NCBI GenBank assembly: GCA_900088475.1
Contig: FLMG01002723.1
Location: 128,001 to 165,553, forward strand
Source of the DNA: Hyphochytrium catenoides
Taxonomy: Eukaryota > Sar > Hyphochytriomycetes > Hyphochytriales > Hyphochytriaceae
Length of the DNA: 37,553 nt
Direction of reading: 5' to 3'
The notes under the pieces are model-generated. The model was not told where the DNA came from, ran no database searches, and saw only the letters and a list, made by a program, of their open reading frames with translations. The position numbers and the translations under genes were made by a program. Shown piece after piece: positions 1 to 9,323 of the stretch (the stretch's first letter is position 1; every line of letters begins with the position of its first letter).

Positions 1-69
1 TTCTCGGTTAAGGGAACCCACGCCCATACGGCTGCAGGGTACGCGGAATCAACACGTTGTGGGCCACAA

Positions 70-1365
70 ATGCAGTCTGTCGCCAGCATCAGGACTCCTG
101 CCCACATAGTAGAGGCCATCGTCATGAACGAAGAGAGCACTGGTAGAAAGGGCGCGTTCATAGAAAGTGCCATCTCTACCCTTCCAAATGCGTCCCCCAG
201 GAATAGAAGAGGTCCACACACCTTACCGCTACCAACCCATTGGAGCAATGACCAAAATAGTATACGAGGTCCGCCGGCTAGTCGGCATAGGAGCAATCCA
301 TATCGAGGGAAGAGTGCTGCGGTCACGCTAGCCCTGTGTGCCTCGGGAATAATATTTTCGCTTTGTCTGCAGAACGTCATCCTGGAGCGAATATACCGAG
401 AAAAAGCATGCACTGACCTTGGTCTCCTGCTAGTGGCTAGCAGCGTTTACAGCTCCGTAAGCTTTGTCGCCTATCAAGTCTTACGGGAGCCTCCGCACAC
501 CACGCCATCTACACACATGCTTTCACTTTCCATGCTAACTTTTGTCGCTAGCTGGACATCAATCTTTTGCTTGCACTACGTTCCCTTTCCTGTAAGGGTA
601 TTGATCAAGTCCTCCAAGGCTCTTCCAATCATGGTGGCAGGGACAATCATGGGCAAACGCTATCCAAGGCGAAAGTATCTATTCGTGCTGGTTATGAGCA
701 TGGGAATCGCGACATATACGTTCTTTGGCAACGCCCGTTCCTCATCCACATACAATGCAGAGATGCTGAGTTTGATCTTCGGCTGTTTCCTCCTTCTCGT
801 CTCCCTGTCAGCTGACGGTCTTACGGGGGCTTACCAGGATAAGTTTATCGCAATCTACGGGGTGGGTCCCTTTCAACTCCTTCATGGTATTCATTCTTGG
901 AGGATGCTCTTAACGTTTGGTGCAATAACGGCAAGTGGCGAGGTGGGAACCGTCATCAATGATATTCAACGGTCCTTCGGGCTTCTGCTGCTCTACGCCT
1001 GCACAGGAGTGGTGGGGCAAATGCTAGTCTTCTACATTCTCGCTGGTTTCGGAGCTTTGACTGCTAGCATTATAGGGACAGCCAGGAAGGTGCTGACAGT
1101 CGTCGGCTCTATTATCGTTTTTCACCACTCTATATCTCCACTCCAACAAATGGGACTCGCGCTCGCTCTTGTTGGGCTAATCCTCGTCACGTTCTACTCC
1201 TCACCCAGCAAGCCCCAAAGAGAGGAAAAGCAAGCCCCATTTTCCGCCAAGCAGGTGGACACTCAAAAGAGGCACTCCATAGTTGATCTAAGCGTTGAGG
1301 CAGAAGAGCAAGGCCCCCTCTTGCCCTACCGCAAAGATACCAGCCATGAGGAGCGCCGCCCATAG
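70..1365 (+). CDS. UAA-family nucleotide-sugar transporter (SLC35B-like), single exon
   Basis: A 431-residue multi-pass membrane protein. Established family role: UAA/SLC35B proteins are Golgi or ER antiporters that import activated sugars or PAPS in exchange for the nucleotide monophosphate. Visible hallmarks, in order: a hydrophobic first helix near residue 85; the stretch 'PFPVRVLIKSSKALPIM' near 170-190, matching the 'PFPVQVL.KS.K..P' signature; 'SADGLTGAYQDK' near 250, matching the 'DGLTG..QD' signature; and 'LTASIIGTARKVLTVVGS' near 340, matching 'LT...ITTTRKF'. The roughly 80-residue N-terminus is polar and the C-tail charged, with no obvious KKXX retrieval signal. The start is the first ATG of the open frame; a second ATG at 124 is a possible alternative. 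No intron is needed, unlike most genes here. Its stop lies 18 bases from the stop of the convergent ATP-grasp gene. The substrate (UDP-sugar or PAPS) cannot be decided from sequence. Confidence 0.9.
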   Translation: MQSVASIRTPAHIVEAIVMNEESTGRKGAFIESAISTLPNASPRNRRGPHTLPLPTHWSNDQNSIRGPPASRHRSNPYRGKSAAVTLALCASGIIFSLCLQNVILERIYREKACTDLGLLLVASSVYSSVSFVAYQVLREPPHTTPSTHMLSLSMLTFVASWTSIFCLHYVPFPVRVLIKSSKALPIMVAGTIMGKRYPRRKYLFVLVMSMGIATYTFFGNARSSSTYNAEMLSLIFGCFLLLVSLSADGLTGAYQDKFIAIYGVGPFQLLHGIHSWRMLLTFGAITASGEVGTVINDIQRSFGLLLLYACTGVVGQMLVFYILAGFGALTASIIGTARKVLTVVGSIIVFHHSISPLQQMGLALALVGLILVTFYSSPSKPQREEKQAPFSAKQVDTQKRHSIVDLSVEAEEQGPLLPYRKDTSHEERRP

Positions 1366-1383
1366 CAGCGAAGCTTTGGTAGA

Positions 1384-2448
1384 CTATTCGCCGACAGGGC
1401 CCTCAACGATGCTGCTAGACACGGCGTCAATATAGGCATCAAGGCAGTGAGCTGGTGCAGCTCTGAAGTACAGATCGGGTTCAAATATCTCCAACTCCAT
1501 GAGGACACAGCCATAACTATCAGACTGCAAGGTGTCCACACGAGCGTAGAGCGGCGTGGTACCTGCTATTTGATTGACAGTACGAAGTACCTTGTCCCCA
1601 AACTCTATCTCAGTCCGTGTAGGATGGTGGATGTGGGAAGTGGCTCCGAACTCACGGTTCACACGAAAGTCTCCAGCCTTTGGAACCTTCTTTACCGCAT
1701 GGGATAGCTTTCCATTGAAGTAGACCATGGAGAGCTCTCCTTCTGTACGTACTTCTTCAATAAAAGGCTGCAGGAGTGCGTCCATACCGAGTCCAAACAA
1801 GCCGCTTAGGTGTCTGCCTATTCCATTTATGTCAGCTCTGTCAAATATATTCAAGCGCGACGCTCCACAGCCCACTGTCGGCTTTACAATGACGAGGTCA
1901 CCGGCTTTCCCCGTGTTTGCAGCTGCACTTGTTGCGTTGGAAGTGGAGGCTCCCGCAAGAGAGTGTAGGGATGACAGTCCTTGAATCGCCTCGGCAATGG
2001 CAGAGGGCAGCTGTTGTGACTCTAAATCATGCTTCAAAATCACTGTGGGAATGATGCTGATGCCCTTTAGTTGAAGCTGTTCAAGGTACAGCTTTGTAAT
2101 GTTCCAGCGAATAAGTGCTGGGAAGTTAATAAGGATTGGGCGGCGCGAGACGCGTCCTTCTGGGGAAGCTTCACTCTCGTCAAGTGGTCCGCTTTCCTGA
2201 AAATGCTCAAGCCAACCGAGGAATGAAGGCATTTTATCCACATAGTTCCAGGGAGATCGTATTAGGAAGGTGCTTGAAGTAGATACCGTCCAGTCTTCAT
2301 TGGGGTCATCCCACTGACTGATCTTTACCTTCAGTCCTCGAGCTCGAAGCTTGTCAGCAATGACTTCAGTATCGACATCCGGAGCTGGGAGAGTTGACGC
2401 CGTGACGAGTACAATGTCAAAGCTGCTGCTGGTGGGCGCCATAGTCAC
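1384..2448 (-). CDS. ATP-grasp ligase-like protein (RimK/cyclo-ligase type), single exon
   Basis: A 354-residue protein with an ATP-grasp fold. Seen: 'QWDDPN' near 45 and 'LIRSPWNYVDK' near 63, the pre-ATP-grasp signature shared with bacterial O-ureido-serine cyclo-ligase (DcsG)-like proteins; 'LINFPALIRWNITKLYL' near 106; the ATP-binding lysine in 'VIVKPTVGCGAS' (186-197); 'LQPFIEEVRTEGE' (226-238); and the metal-binding C-terminal block 'YARVD' (301-305) followed by 'LMELEIFEPDLYFR' (316-329). Family knowledge: ATP-grasp enzymes join a carboxylate, through an acyl phosphate, to an amine or other nucleophile. The acceptor here is unknown. A Ser/Ala/Gly-rich insertion near 158-180 precedes the ATP-binding strand and looks like a eukaryotic low-complexity loop. 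The gene has no introns and is convergent with the transporter at 70-1365. The closest remembered relatives are bacterial, so transfer is possible but unproven. Confidence 0.82.
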   Translation of the reverse strand: MTMAPTSSSFDIVLVTASTLPAPDVDTEVIADKLRARGLKVKISQWDDPNEDWTVSTSSTFLIRSPWNYVDKMPSFLGWLEHFQESGPLDESEASPEGRVSRRPILINFPALIRWNITKLYLEQLQLKGISIIPTVILKHDLESQQLPSAIAEAIQGLSSLHSLAGASTSNATSAAANTGKAGDLVIVKPTVGCGASRLNIFDRADINGIGRHLSGLFGLGMDALLQPFIEEVRTEGELSMVYFNGKLSHAVKKVPKAGDFRVNREFGATSHIHHPTRTEIEFGDKVLRTVNQIAGTTPLYARVDTLQSDSYGCVLMELEIFEPDLYFRAAPAHCLDAYIDAVSSSIVEGPVGE

Positions 2449-3358
2449 CCAAAGAATAGTCCGTCATCCAACATCATCAGGTTGGAGAAGCTGCAATGTG
2501 CTTCCTAAGATCGTAGGAACTACCACAATTGAGCAACATAATAAGTTTGTACTGCAAAGTGTTGTGGCAAGATTTCTCCAAAAAAACTGCTGTGAAGCTC
2601 TTGTACTTTCTTATTATTAGAAGCGTTCTCGGGTGGAGGAGGCGCACCCCTCTCAAGATTGAGCTTCAGAGTTGCTAGGCTCTTGAGTCTCTAAAGCACT
2701 ACAGCTCTATCTATCAAGCGTACAAGCAATAGAGACGGGAAGCTCAAAGAGATCAGGTCTCCAGTGCGTAAGGGACATGTTTGCTATCAAAAACTTCACC
2801 TCTCAGCGGCCTTGCGCGGCCTCTTGCTGATGTCCTGATGTCCACTCTAACCCTTGAGCCCTACCAACACTCGGTCTTCGATACCAACTCAACTGCAAGA
2901 GCAGCCGCGGGGTTCTTGAAAGCTCATTGTTCAAACCGCTGGGACCGGCTCCTCGGATAGGTAGCGGTGGCTCCTGCTTCCTCTCTTTTGCAGGTAATCT
3001 ATCTTTCCTCCAGTACCCTTTCCTGCTGCATCGACTTACCGCACTGTCTGCACCATCTCTGCCTGGCTTCTTGCTTCTTGACATGCAATTAGCAGTTCAA
3101 TCAGCTTTTCCTTCTGTCATTGCATCTTCCATCCGCCCGCGGGTGGCTCCTTGTCTCTTTCAGCTTCATCCTGCCTCAAACTATAGCTGCTGCTTGGATG
3201 ACAAGCAATAAATAAGAACAGATAAGACGAAGGGATAAGAAGAAGGGGAAGACTAACAATCACCCTCCAGCAGGTCCATTGATGAACTCGATGGAAGTCC
3301 TTCATCACCAAGCTGGCCACTTTGCCGTTTTCACTATACAACAGCAGTCCAGGGTGCT
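2449..3358. other. intergenic; nothing firm
   Basis: About 900 bases between the ATP-grasp gene's start and the SAP-like gene. Short open frames occur on both strands, but none has family-like motifs or a convincing splice pattern. It presumably holds the promoter of the minus-strand ATP-grasp gene and upstream sequence of the SAP-like gene. Confidence 0.5.
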
Positions 3359-3870
3359 GGTGTGCCCGTTATATTAGATGACGATGAAACAGCCAAATTC
3401 TGTTGAAGCTACAGGAGACAAGAGGAAGCATGAACCTGCCAATAGTGTTGGAGGCAAAAGAAGGAAAAAGGGGATCGATAGTAGCATACACAAGCAAACG
3501 ACCAATAATGGCACCAGCAACGGCAGTGCTGGGAAAGAAGCATCAGCCGCAGCCATCAAGACTAGGAAGAAGGCGGGTGCCCCTCGTTTGTCAAGGAGGG
3601 CGTCGCCACTCCAGGCGCTAAAACGAAGACCGCAACGAGGAGGATAAAACCTCGAAACCTAGATGCAGAACGGAGGACTGAAGAGAAGGTGCTTGACTCT
3701 ACCACTTATGGCGATCTACCGTAACCTAATAACCACAAGTCGCAGGCGCAGAAGATGCAGCGTCAGATACCGTCGTCATTGCCAAGAAGAGGTACGAAGG
3801 GTAGTGAGTACCAGGCGAGCAGTCTTTTTTCCAACTTCTTCTGCGTGTTCTCTCGAAGATCTACTGCATA
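3359..3870 (+). pseudogene. frame-broken 5' coding part of the SAP-like gene
   Basis: Protein-like sequence upstream of the long open frame is scattered over three frames. Frame 2 around 3359-3397 gives 'GVPVILDDDETAKF'. Frame 0 from 3378 to about 3575 gives a basic, nuclear-signal-like stretch including 'GGKRRKKGIDSS'. Frame 2 from about 3575 to 3720 gives 'GAKTKTATRRIKPRNLD' and then 'EEKVLDSTTYGDLP'. Frame 1 around 3745-3805 gives 'VAGAEDAASDTVVIAKKRY'. The reading then moves to frame 0 and stays open to 5273. The gaps are too short for introns of the size seen elsewhere, so small indels (decay or sequencing error) are the simplest explanation. Confidence 0.45.
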
Positions 3871-5273
3871 TTCCAGGTAACACTGAAGACGAACAAGCAG
3901 AAAATCTGAGGGCAGTAACAATATCTGAGCTATTAGAGGCAGCAGCCGCTACTTCATCAAAAGAGGAAATGACAGAGGAGGAATGTCTCGAGACCATTAA
4001 CAAGGAAGATGGCTACCTTGCATCTCCTACAGATGCAAACTTCCAACAGCAGCAGTCAGAAGCACCAGGGCTAATGACCAACAACCAGCATGCCACAGGG
4101 ATCTCAGACCAGAATCATGCTTATTCTGGCTGGAACACTAGTAGAATAAGGGCAGAATGCTCTCTCAGAAAACTGAGAAATACCTCCAACGCTTCGAAGA
4201 TTGAAATGATACAAGCTCTGAAGGACAACGATAGACTGCGCCCGCTGCTGGAAGATCCAGAGGATCTGGAAGAAGAAAGACTACTAGGAGCACAGCTCAA
4301 GGATATGAGCAGAAGCAATGGAGCCCAAAGTGTCCGGCAGCCCTCATCGTCAAGGAATGCCCACAACTGCATTTTCAGACTGCTAAACATCCTCTTTCAC
4401 GAGGAGTTTGCTGCCCGCCTTGGCAAAGAACAGGCTTCACTGACAAGGCGGCTTAATGCGAAAGCTCAATTTTGGAAGGAGGTGGAAGCTGCGTTCCAAG
4501 CAACTGATGACAAGAGGTTCTCCGACCTCCTACTTTCCGATCACGTGGAATCGAACCTACTCGAAGGGATCAACCTCACTCGAGTGGAGAAGCATCATGC
4601 TGCCAAGCTGCTCCATATGTGGAGGGACGTGGAGGCTTTCTACCGCAAGGCTCACAACAACTATATGAAGTCAAATGAACACAATGTTGACTTATACAGC
4701 TTCTGTGGAGGTAGGATAGATGTCCTTTATCTATGGAAGCTGCTGGAGCTGAGACCAACGCTACGTGACGTTATACTGGAGAATCCAGAAAATCGTACGC
4801 CGGATATCGACGAGGAGCAATTGCCATATCCAGTTGAGTCAACCGCAAGCTCACATAGTATTCTCCAGTGGTGCCAGTTAGAAAAGTTAGTGGCAGAGCG
4901 ACAGGCGATGGTTTTAAGTTCCACGGAGGATTGGCTAATGCAAGAACGGGAAGCGGCAAGGACAGCACAGGAATGGAAACAGAAAGCCGAGAAAGCAAAG
5001 ACGGAGAGACAAACAGAAGTAATGGATATTATGAGGAGCATGAGTGCGTCTATTGCGTCCATGGCCAAGTCTTATAGAGCCAAAGCAGAGGAGGAGATAA
5101 GTTTGACCCTACTCGAACTGTATGACAGGACGTGCGCATCCTTAGAAGAGGCGCGTAGCAGGCTAAACAGTTTGCGAGAGTCTGCTGATGCAGAAGAACT
5201 CAAAGACTTGGAGGAAGATGTACGCTTCCTTACAGCTAGCAAGGCATCTCTTCAGATACAGTGCAGTACATGA
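3663..5273 (+). CDS. SAP-like protein of a multi-copy uncharacterised family (5' end broken)
   Basis: The open frame runs 536 codons, with convincing protein from about 3840 onward. Seen: an acidic stretch; a SAP-motif-like helix pair at 'RAECSLRKLRNTSNASKIEM' (near residue 165); then a conserved-looking block 'NCIFRLLNILFHEEFAARL', 'FWKEVEAAFQATDD', 'HMWRDVEAFYRKAHNNY', 'LYSFCGGRIDVLYLWKLLEL' (near 235-365). A long charged coiled-coil tail ('EREAARTAQEWKQKAEKAK') follows to the end. From memory, the middle block resembles an uncharacterised, often multi-copy protein family best known to me from oomycete and algal genomes. I cannot verify this here. SAP domains generally bind DNA or RNA, so a nuclear role or association with a mobile element is an inference. 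No transposase or integrase catalytic motif is visible. The first ATG at 3663 is probably not the native start (see the broken upstream part). Confidence 0.6.
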   Translation: MQNGGLKRRCLTLPLMAIYRNLITTSRRRRRCSVRYRRHCQEEVRRVVSTRRAVFFPTSSACSLEDLLHIPGNTEDEQAENLRAVTISELLEAAAATSSKEEMTEEECLETINKEDGYLASPTDANFQQQQSEAPGLMTNNQHATGISDQNHAYSGWNTSRIRAECSLRKLRNTSNASKIEMIQALKDNDRLRPLLEDPEDLEEERLLGAQLKDMSRSNGAQSVRQPSSSRNAHNCIFRLLNILFHEEFAARLGKEQASLTRRLNAKAQFWKEVEAAFQATDDKRFSDLLLSDHVESNLLEGINLTRVEKHHAAKLLHMWRDVEAFYRKAHNNYMKSNEHNVDLYSFCGGRIDVLYLWKLLELRPTLRDVILENPENRTPDIDEEQLPYPVESTASSHSILQWCQLEKLVAERQAMVLSSTEDWLMQEREAARTAQEWKQKAEKAKTERQTEVMDIMRSMSASIASMAKSYRAKAEEEISLTLLELYDRTCASLEEARSRLNSLRESADAEELKDLEEDVRFLTASKASLQIQCST

Positions 5274-7000
5274 TCTCGCGGAGGGCCCGCTAAGTTTGTA
5301 CATCCGATGATCGGCTAGCCAAGTAAGGGTTAACGTGTCGCTCATCACACTTACACATGTTAGATCGCTCGGTGGTTGTTACTCGTTTTAATACCTTCAA
5401 ATGTCACGAGCTGGGCTATTGTTATTCTCGCACTCATTCCGCCATAATAGGTCTTTGATGGTGCTAGTTTCTCTGCTAAGTTTGCAAGTGCACAATCACA
5501 TTTCATAAAACAAGCTCGATCCCAATCTGCCCGGCAGATGGACCCTGGTGGATAGCGTTGGGGTTGGCAAGGCTCCATCTCATTATCACGAAATACATTT
5601 GTTGATTCGCTCGGATCGGGCATCTATGTATCGCTGAACAGAGTGAAGGACACAGCCTTGGTCAACTCTCTAAACATGCTTGAGATTGGTCTTCAGAGCC
5701 TTCTTGATGACCTCATTGGAGACTAGAGCTGTAAGCACCAATCTATCGTGATCCTGGGCTGGCTTAGTTGGCAGTTGAAACTCTCCTCTGTTGGTCGTGT
5801 CCAAAGAGCAAAACATGGGGTCACTAAGGCTCTTGGGCTGTAGACATAGGTTTCGGATAACGTAGAAGCTCAATCAGCTTCTGCAGTCAAACTCCTTTCT
5901 TCCCAAGCAAGAATGTCATTGGTACCACGAAGTGGACCGATCTCAATCAAGATTAGCAGCTTTCAGCCTCACTGCTCGAACGTTCACTCCATAGCATTGG
6001 TAGGCGTGAGAAGTATCTTGGTTCTAAAGGCGAATGTCCTAAGACTGTTCTGCAGCCAACTCTCGGCTCCTCAATTAACTTCTCAGGACTCTATGGAACT
6101 TAATAGTGACAGCTTCGAGATCTTCTGCATTCATGAACTCTGTCAGAATGGCGGCCACCGCTCCCTACACACAATGAAGATCTTGGTCCAAGCCACCGTA
6201 GTCTCATAACAAGCTTATGCTCCCGCCAATTGGCTTGTGTCCTATATGTAGACCAGCCATAGCTGTTCTTGGTTGGGGCGAGGTGGGAGAAGTACTCCAA
6301 GCCGATGACTGTTAAGTGCTCAACTCTCTACTATTATTGCCCCGCAAACACTCTTTTCCGGGAGAGCCTCACCTGAAAGTAGAGTGGAGTTTACCCCTTC
6401 CCAGTCGTCTCCAAGCAGACTCCCCACTTCTAGCATCCGCAGGTAGACAAGATAATGTTGGCGAAGAGCTCTATACCATGGAATGTAATAAATAAATGCA
6501 TCTAGGATCTCAGGTGCAGCTACGAGGTAAAAGAGTAAATGTGGATCAGAGCTTGTCATGTCATCCGTGCCTGCCGCTGCCTTCACATCTTGGGTCTGCT
6601 TTCCAGATTCCGTTATCGCGGCCGCTGCTGGCCTAACTCAGTGATTATTGCACAGGGACAAAATGTATGGGGTAACCAGATTATGGCGTTAGCGGCTCGC
6701 CGTTTGCCGCCAACACGGTAAAATGGCGGGAATATTATACTTTTGGTTTTGGGTCCCCAACCTGGAGAAGACCCGAACCTGATGATAATAACAGAAGATA
6801 GCCGTCATGGAAGAGGACAGGACTTGATGCCGAAGCTGTGATCTATCGTGACCCGGACTGGTCTCTTCTAATCCTCGCCTCACCGGTCAGGTTTCGGAGG
6901 CGTCCGACTCAGGACGGCGCTTTGCATCGTTTATGGTGGTCTTCCCCATCTTGATTGACAAGAAGTAAAGCGAGCTTTCACTAACGAGGAGCTAGCAACC
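5274..7000. other. gene-poor stretch with decayed-looking minus-strand coding fragments
   Basis: No intact gene was found. On the minus strand several fragments look protein-like but are cut by stops and frame changes: 'LAEKLAPSKTYYGGMSARIT' (about 5380-5500), 'EFQLPTKPAQDHDRLVLTAL' (about 5720-5800), 'EIGPLRGTNDILAWEERSL' (about 5885-5945), 'AVAAILTEFMNAEDLEAVTI' (about 6090-6155) and 'LLGDDWEGVNSTLLSGEALP' (about 6345-6410). I recognise none of them. They may be remnants of one or more dead genes or mobile elements. The N-terminal domains expected for the TONSL-like gene are not present here on the plus strand. Confidence 0.4.
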
Positions 7001-9285
7001 ATGCTTTCCAACAGGTAAAAGGCGATCACGCGCAGCTCAGACCACGTAGACCGTCTCGTCAACTGATACCCTACACCCTCAGGACACCGCTGGAGAGAGG
7101 TGCAACTAAGTACATATCCCTCACCGTAGAGATTGGAGGACACAGACTGAAGATTCCTTGTCAAGCCCCTGCAACAGCCACTGTCTCATTACTGAGATCG
7201 GCAACAGAAGACCGGTATCAGGAGCTCTTTGCTGTCAAGCCAGTGGTGGGCTCACTCACCTGCAATGACGCTCTACTAGGGTTCTCAGATCCGCTCATCG
7301 CCGTGGTGAAGGTAGGCTTAATTGAAAAATATCAGTGTGTACCATGATTATTAAAAGCGATACAATCTTAGGATGGAGACATCGTTCAAGCCAAAGTTGA
7401 TAAATGGATTCCAGCACCACTTCTTGTTGTCTACAGGAGGCAGGTGAAAGCCAGTCGTGCCGCTCTAGTCCGTTAGCCTGCTCCCCGTTGACTTATACCC
7501 TACCAGTGCCAAGCAAAAAGAGTAAAGGTTCACCCTGAGGTGGAGAAGTGTCTACAAAGCTATGACAGTCAAATTCTGAAGCCACCTTCACTGGGCCTTC
7601 GAGCGTGTCGAATATCATGGAGAGAGGTTGAGCTGGTCTTGTCATCAATTCCAGCAGAAGAACAACTTCGTGGCTTGGATCTCAGGTTCGGATGCTTAGA
7701 AGTATAGGCAGCTGTAAGGGCACCACGATTCACATGTGACACTTCAGTGATAATCTGCTAGGTGAACTTGGAAGGCACATCCGCAGCTTGGATGTCAGTC
7801 TGCATAACATGTCGCTCACCAACCTCTGCTCTCTCGCCCTTCGAGGCGTGGGCATGTTCGTCTCATCAATGCCTGACCTTACGGTATGAAGCTACATGGT
7901 TCTTACTATAGAAGCTGGAGAGGATGACATCAAATGTTCGGTCATCTCAACTTGATTCTTTTGTCATTTTTGGTCAGCAGATGCTTCTAGCTCATCTCCC
8001 GGCACTTGAAAGTCTCGACCTCTCCTACAATAATCTGGGACCACAAGGCTCAAGTGATACCATGTACTATACAGTGGACCTCATAGAGCCCGTGCAGAGC
8101 CTTACGAATATCCTCAATAGCTGCCATACCCTGAAAGAGCTCCGCCTCCACGCCTGCCAGATAGTCTTCTGCCCTACAAATGCTCTAGAATTGGCAAGAA
8201 CCGTTGCCAGCCATCCTCGGCTTCAGCAGCTGGTCCTGTCTCATAATATCTTCTCGATAGATGCGCTGCACACCCTGGGAAGGGGCTTAGGGGTAAGTGC
8301 CTTGGTGCATGACTATTGGGAGAATACTGGTGCTGATCCTTGATAATTGCCATTATCCAGCGGGCAATGCAACTGAGAACTCTAGATCTTTCGGAGCCAG
8401 ACATCAAAGACTGTTTCATCGCGGACTCCAACACTCAATCCCAGAACCAGGTCACGGATTCACAAATTCAGTTCGGAGTTGTGGGGGAATTGCTTGGGGT
8501 CAGCCGTGGCCCCGAGGAACTTGTATCCTGCTTGGCGTCTCTCAAGCTGGCGCACTACATGCTCAGTCTTTCAGATACCGAATCTCTGCAACGAGCTCTT
8601 AAAGTTCCTGGTTGCAAGCTGCAGGAGCTAGACATATCTTTCTGTGCCCTCAACAGCACATCTATGCTTGCGGTAAGGTTTTTAGCTGGATCTGCTCCTT
8701 CTTTACCGACTAACTCGCCACCTCGCCTTTCCCACAGCTGCTAGAATCAGTAGGGCAATGCCTACAACTTCGAGCGCTTTCTATACGAGGTCTGCCATTA
8801 TCTGAGGCCGCTGCACGGACTTTGGCGGAGCTCATCAACAACCATATTTCCATCGAAAGCATCGACGCCTCTTCGTGTCGTATGGGAATAAACGTAAGTA
8901 GAGATACCAAAATCCCCTATTTTGTCCGTGAAGCTCTGATCGTTGATCGTTCTTCGCGCGCTATTCCATATCGCTGCAGGGCCTGCAGCAGTTGATGCAT
9001 TTTGTATGGCGCGTCAACAGGCTTCAAAGGCTCCGCCTAGGGAATAATAATGCATTTGACAGCGCTGACACTAGCCAGCAGGCTGAACAGGAGCTTCTGA
9101 AGAGCATCACAGTACTTGGACCGCACCTTGAACTCCTAGACCTCAGTGCCTGCGGATGGAGTCAAAATATCGCGGCGGAGGTTGCACAAAAATGGATGAC
9201 TCTTCCCCCTCCGCCTTGTTGGGCTGCAGCCAAACGGGCAGCAAGACTTGGCCAGAGGGAGCTCCTACTACTTTGTGAGCCTTAA
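7001..9285 (+). CDS. TONSL: TONSL/Tonsoku-like protein, C-terminal (UBL + LRR) half only
   Basis: Nine exons: 7001-7014, 7083-7311, 7372-7443, 7507-7685, 7748-7883, 7978-8292, 8361-8672, 8738-8893, 8980-9285 (572 residues, all junctions in phase). Residues about 10-95 form a ubiquitin-like segment ('ISLTVEIGGHRLKIP', ending 'DGDIVQAKVDKWIPAPL'). The linker 'YRRQCQAKRVKVHPEV' corresponds to TONSL 'YRRACQSLG'. Leucine-rich repeats follow: 'LRGLDLSDNLLGELG', 'LESLDLSYNNLGPQG', 'LRTLDLSEPD', 'LQELDISFCALNS', 'LELLDLSACGW'. Family knowledge: TONSL/Tonsoku binds new histone H4 and, with MMS22L in animals, promotes repair at stalled forks. Animal TONSL (about 1378 residues) also has N-terminal TPR and ankyrin repeats; none is visible upstream. 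Coding may extend slightly upstream ('VKRAFTNEELAT' precedes the ATG), so an unseen upstream exon is possible. Convergent with ARMC7. Confidence 0.82.
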
Positions 9286-9323
9286 CGGGAGTCTCCACAT
9301 TTTTCTATCCACAGCACCAGAGT

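Noticed and set aside
2920-2950. tRNA-like B-box resemblance (GTTCAAACC)
   Set aside because: No matching A box or cloverleaf could be found upstream at the right spacing.
5360-5623. 87-codon minus-strand frame as an intact gene
   Set aside because: No recognised motif, no promoter or splice context; better treated as part of the decayed-looking stretch.
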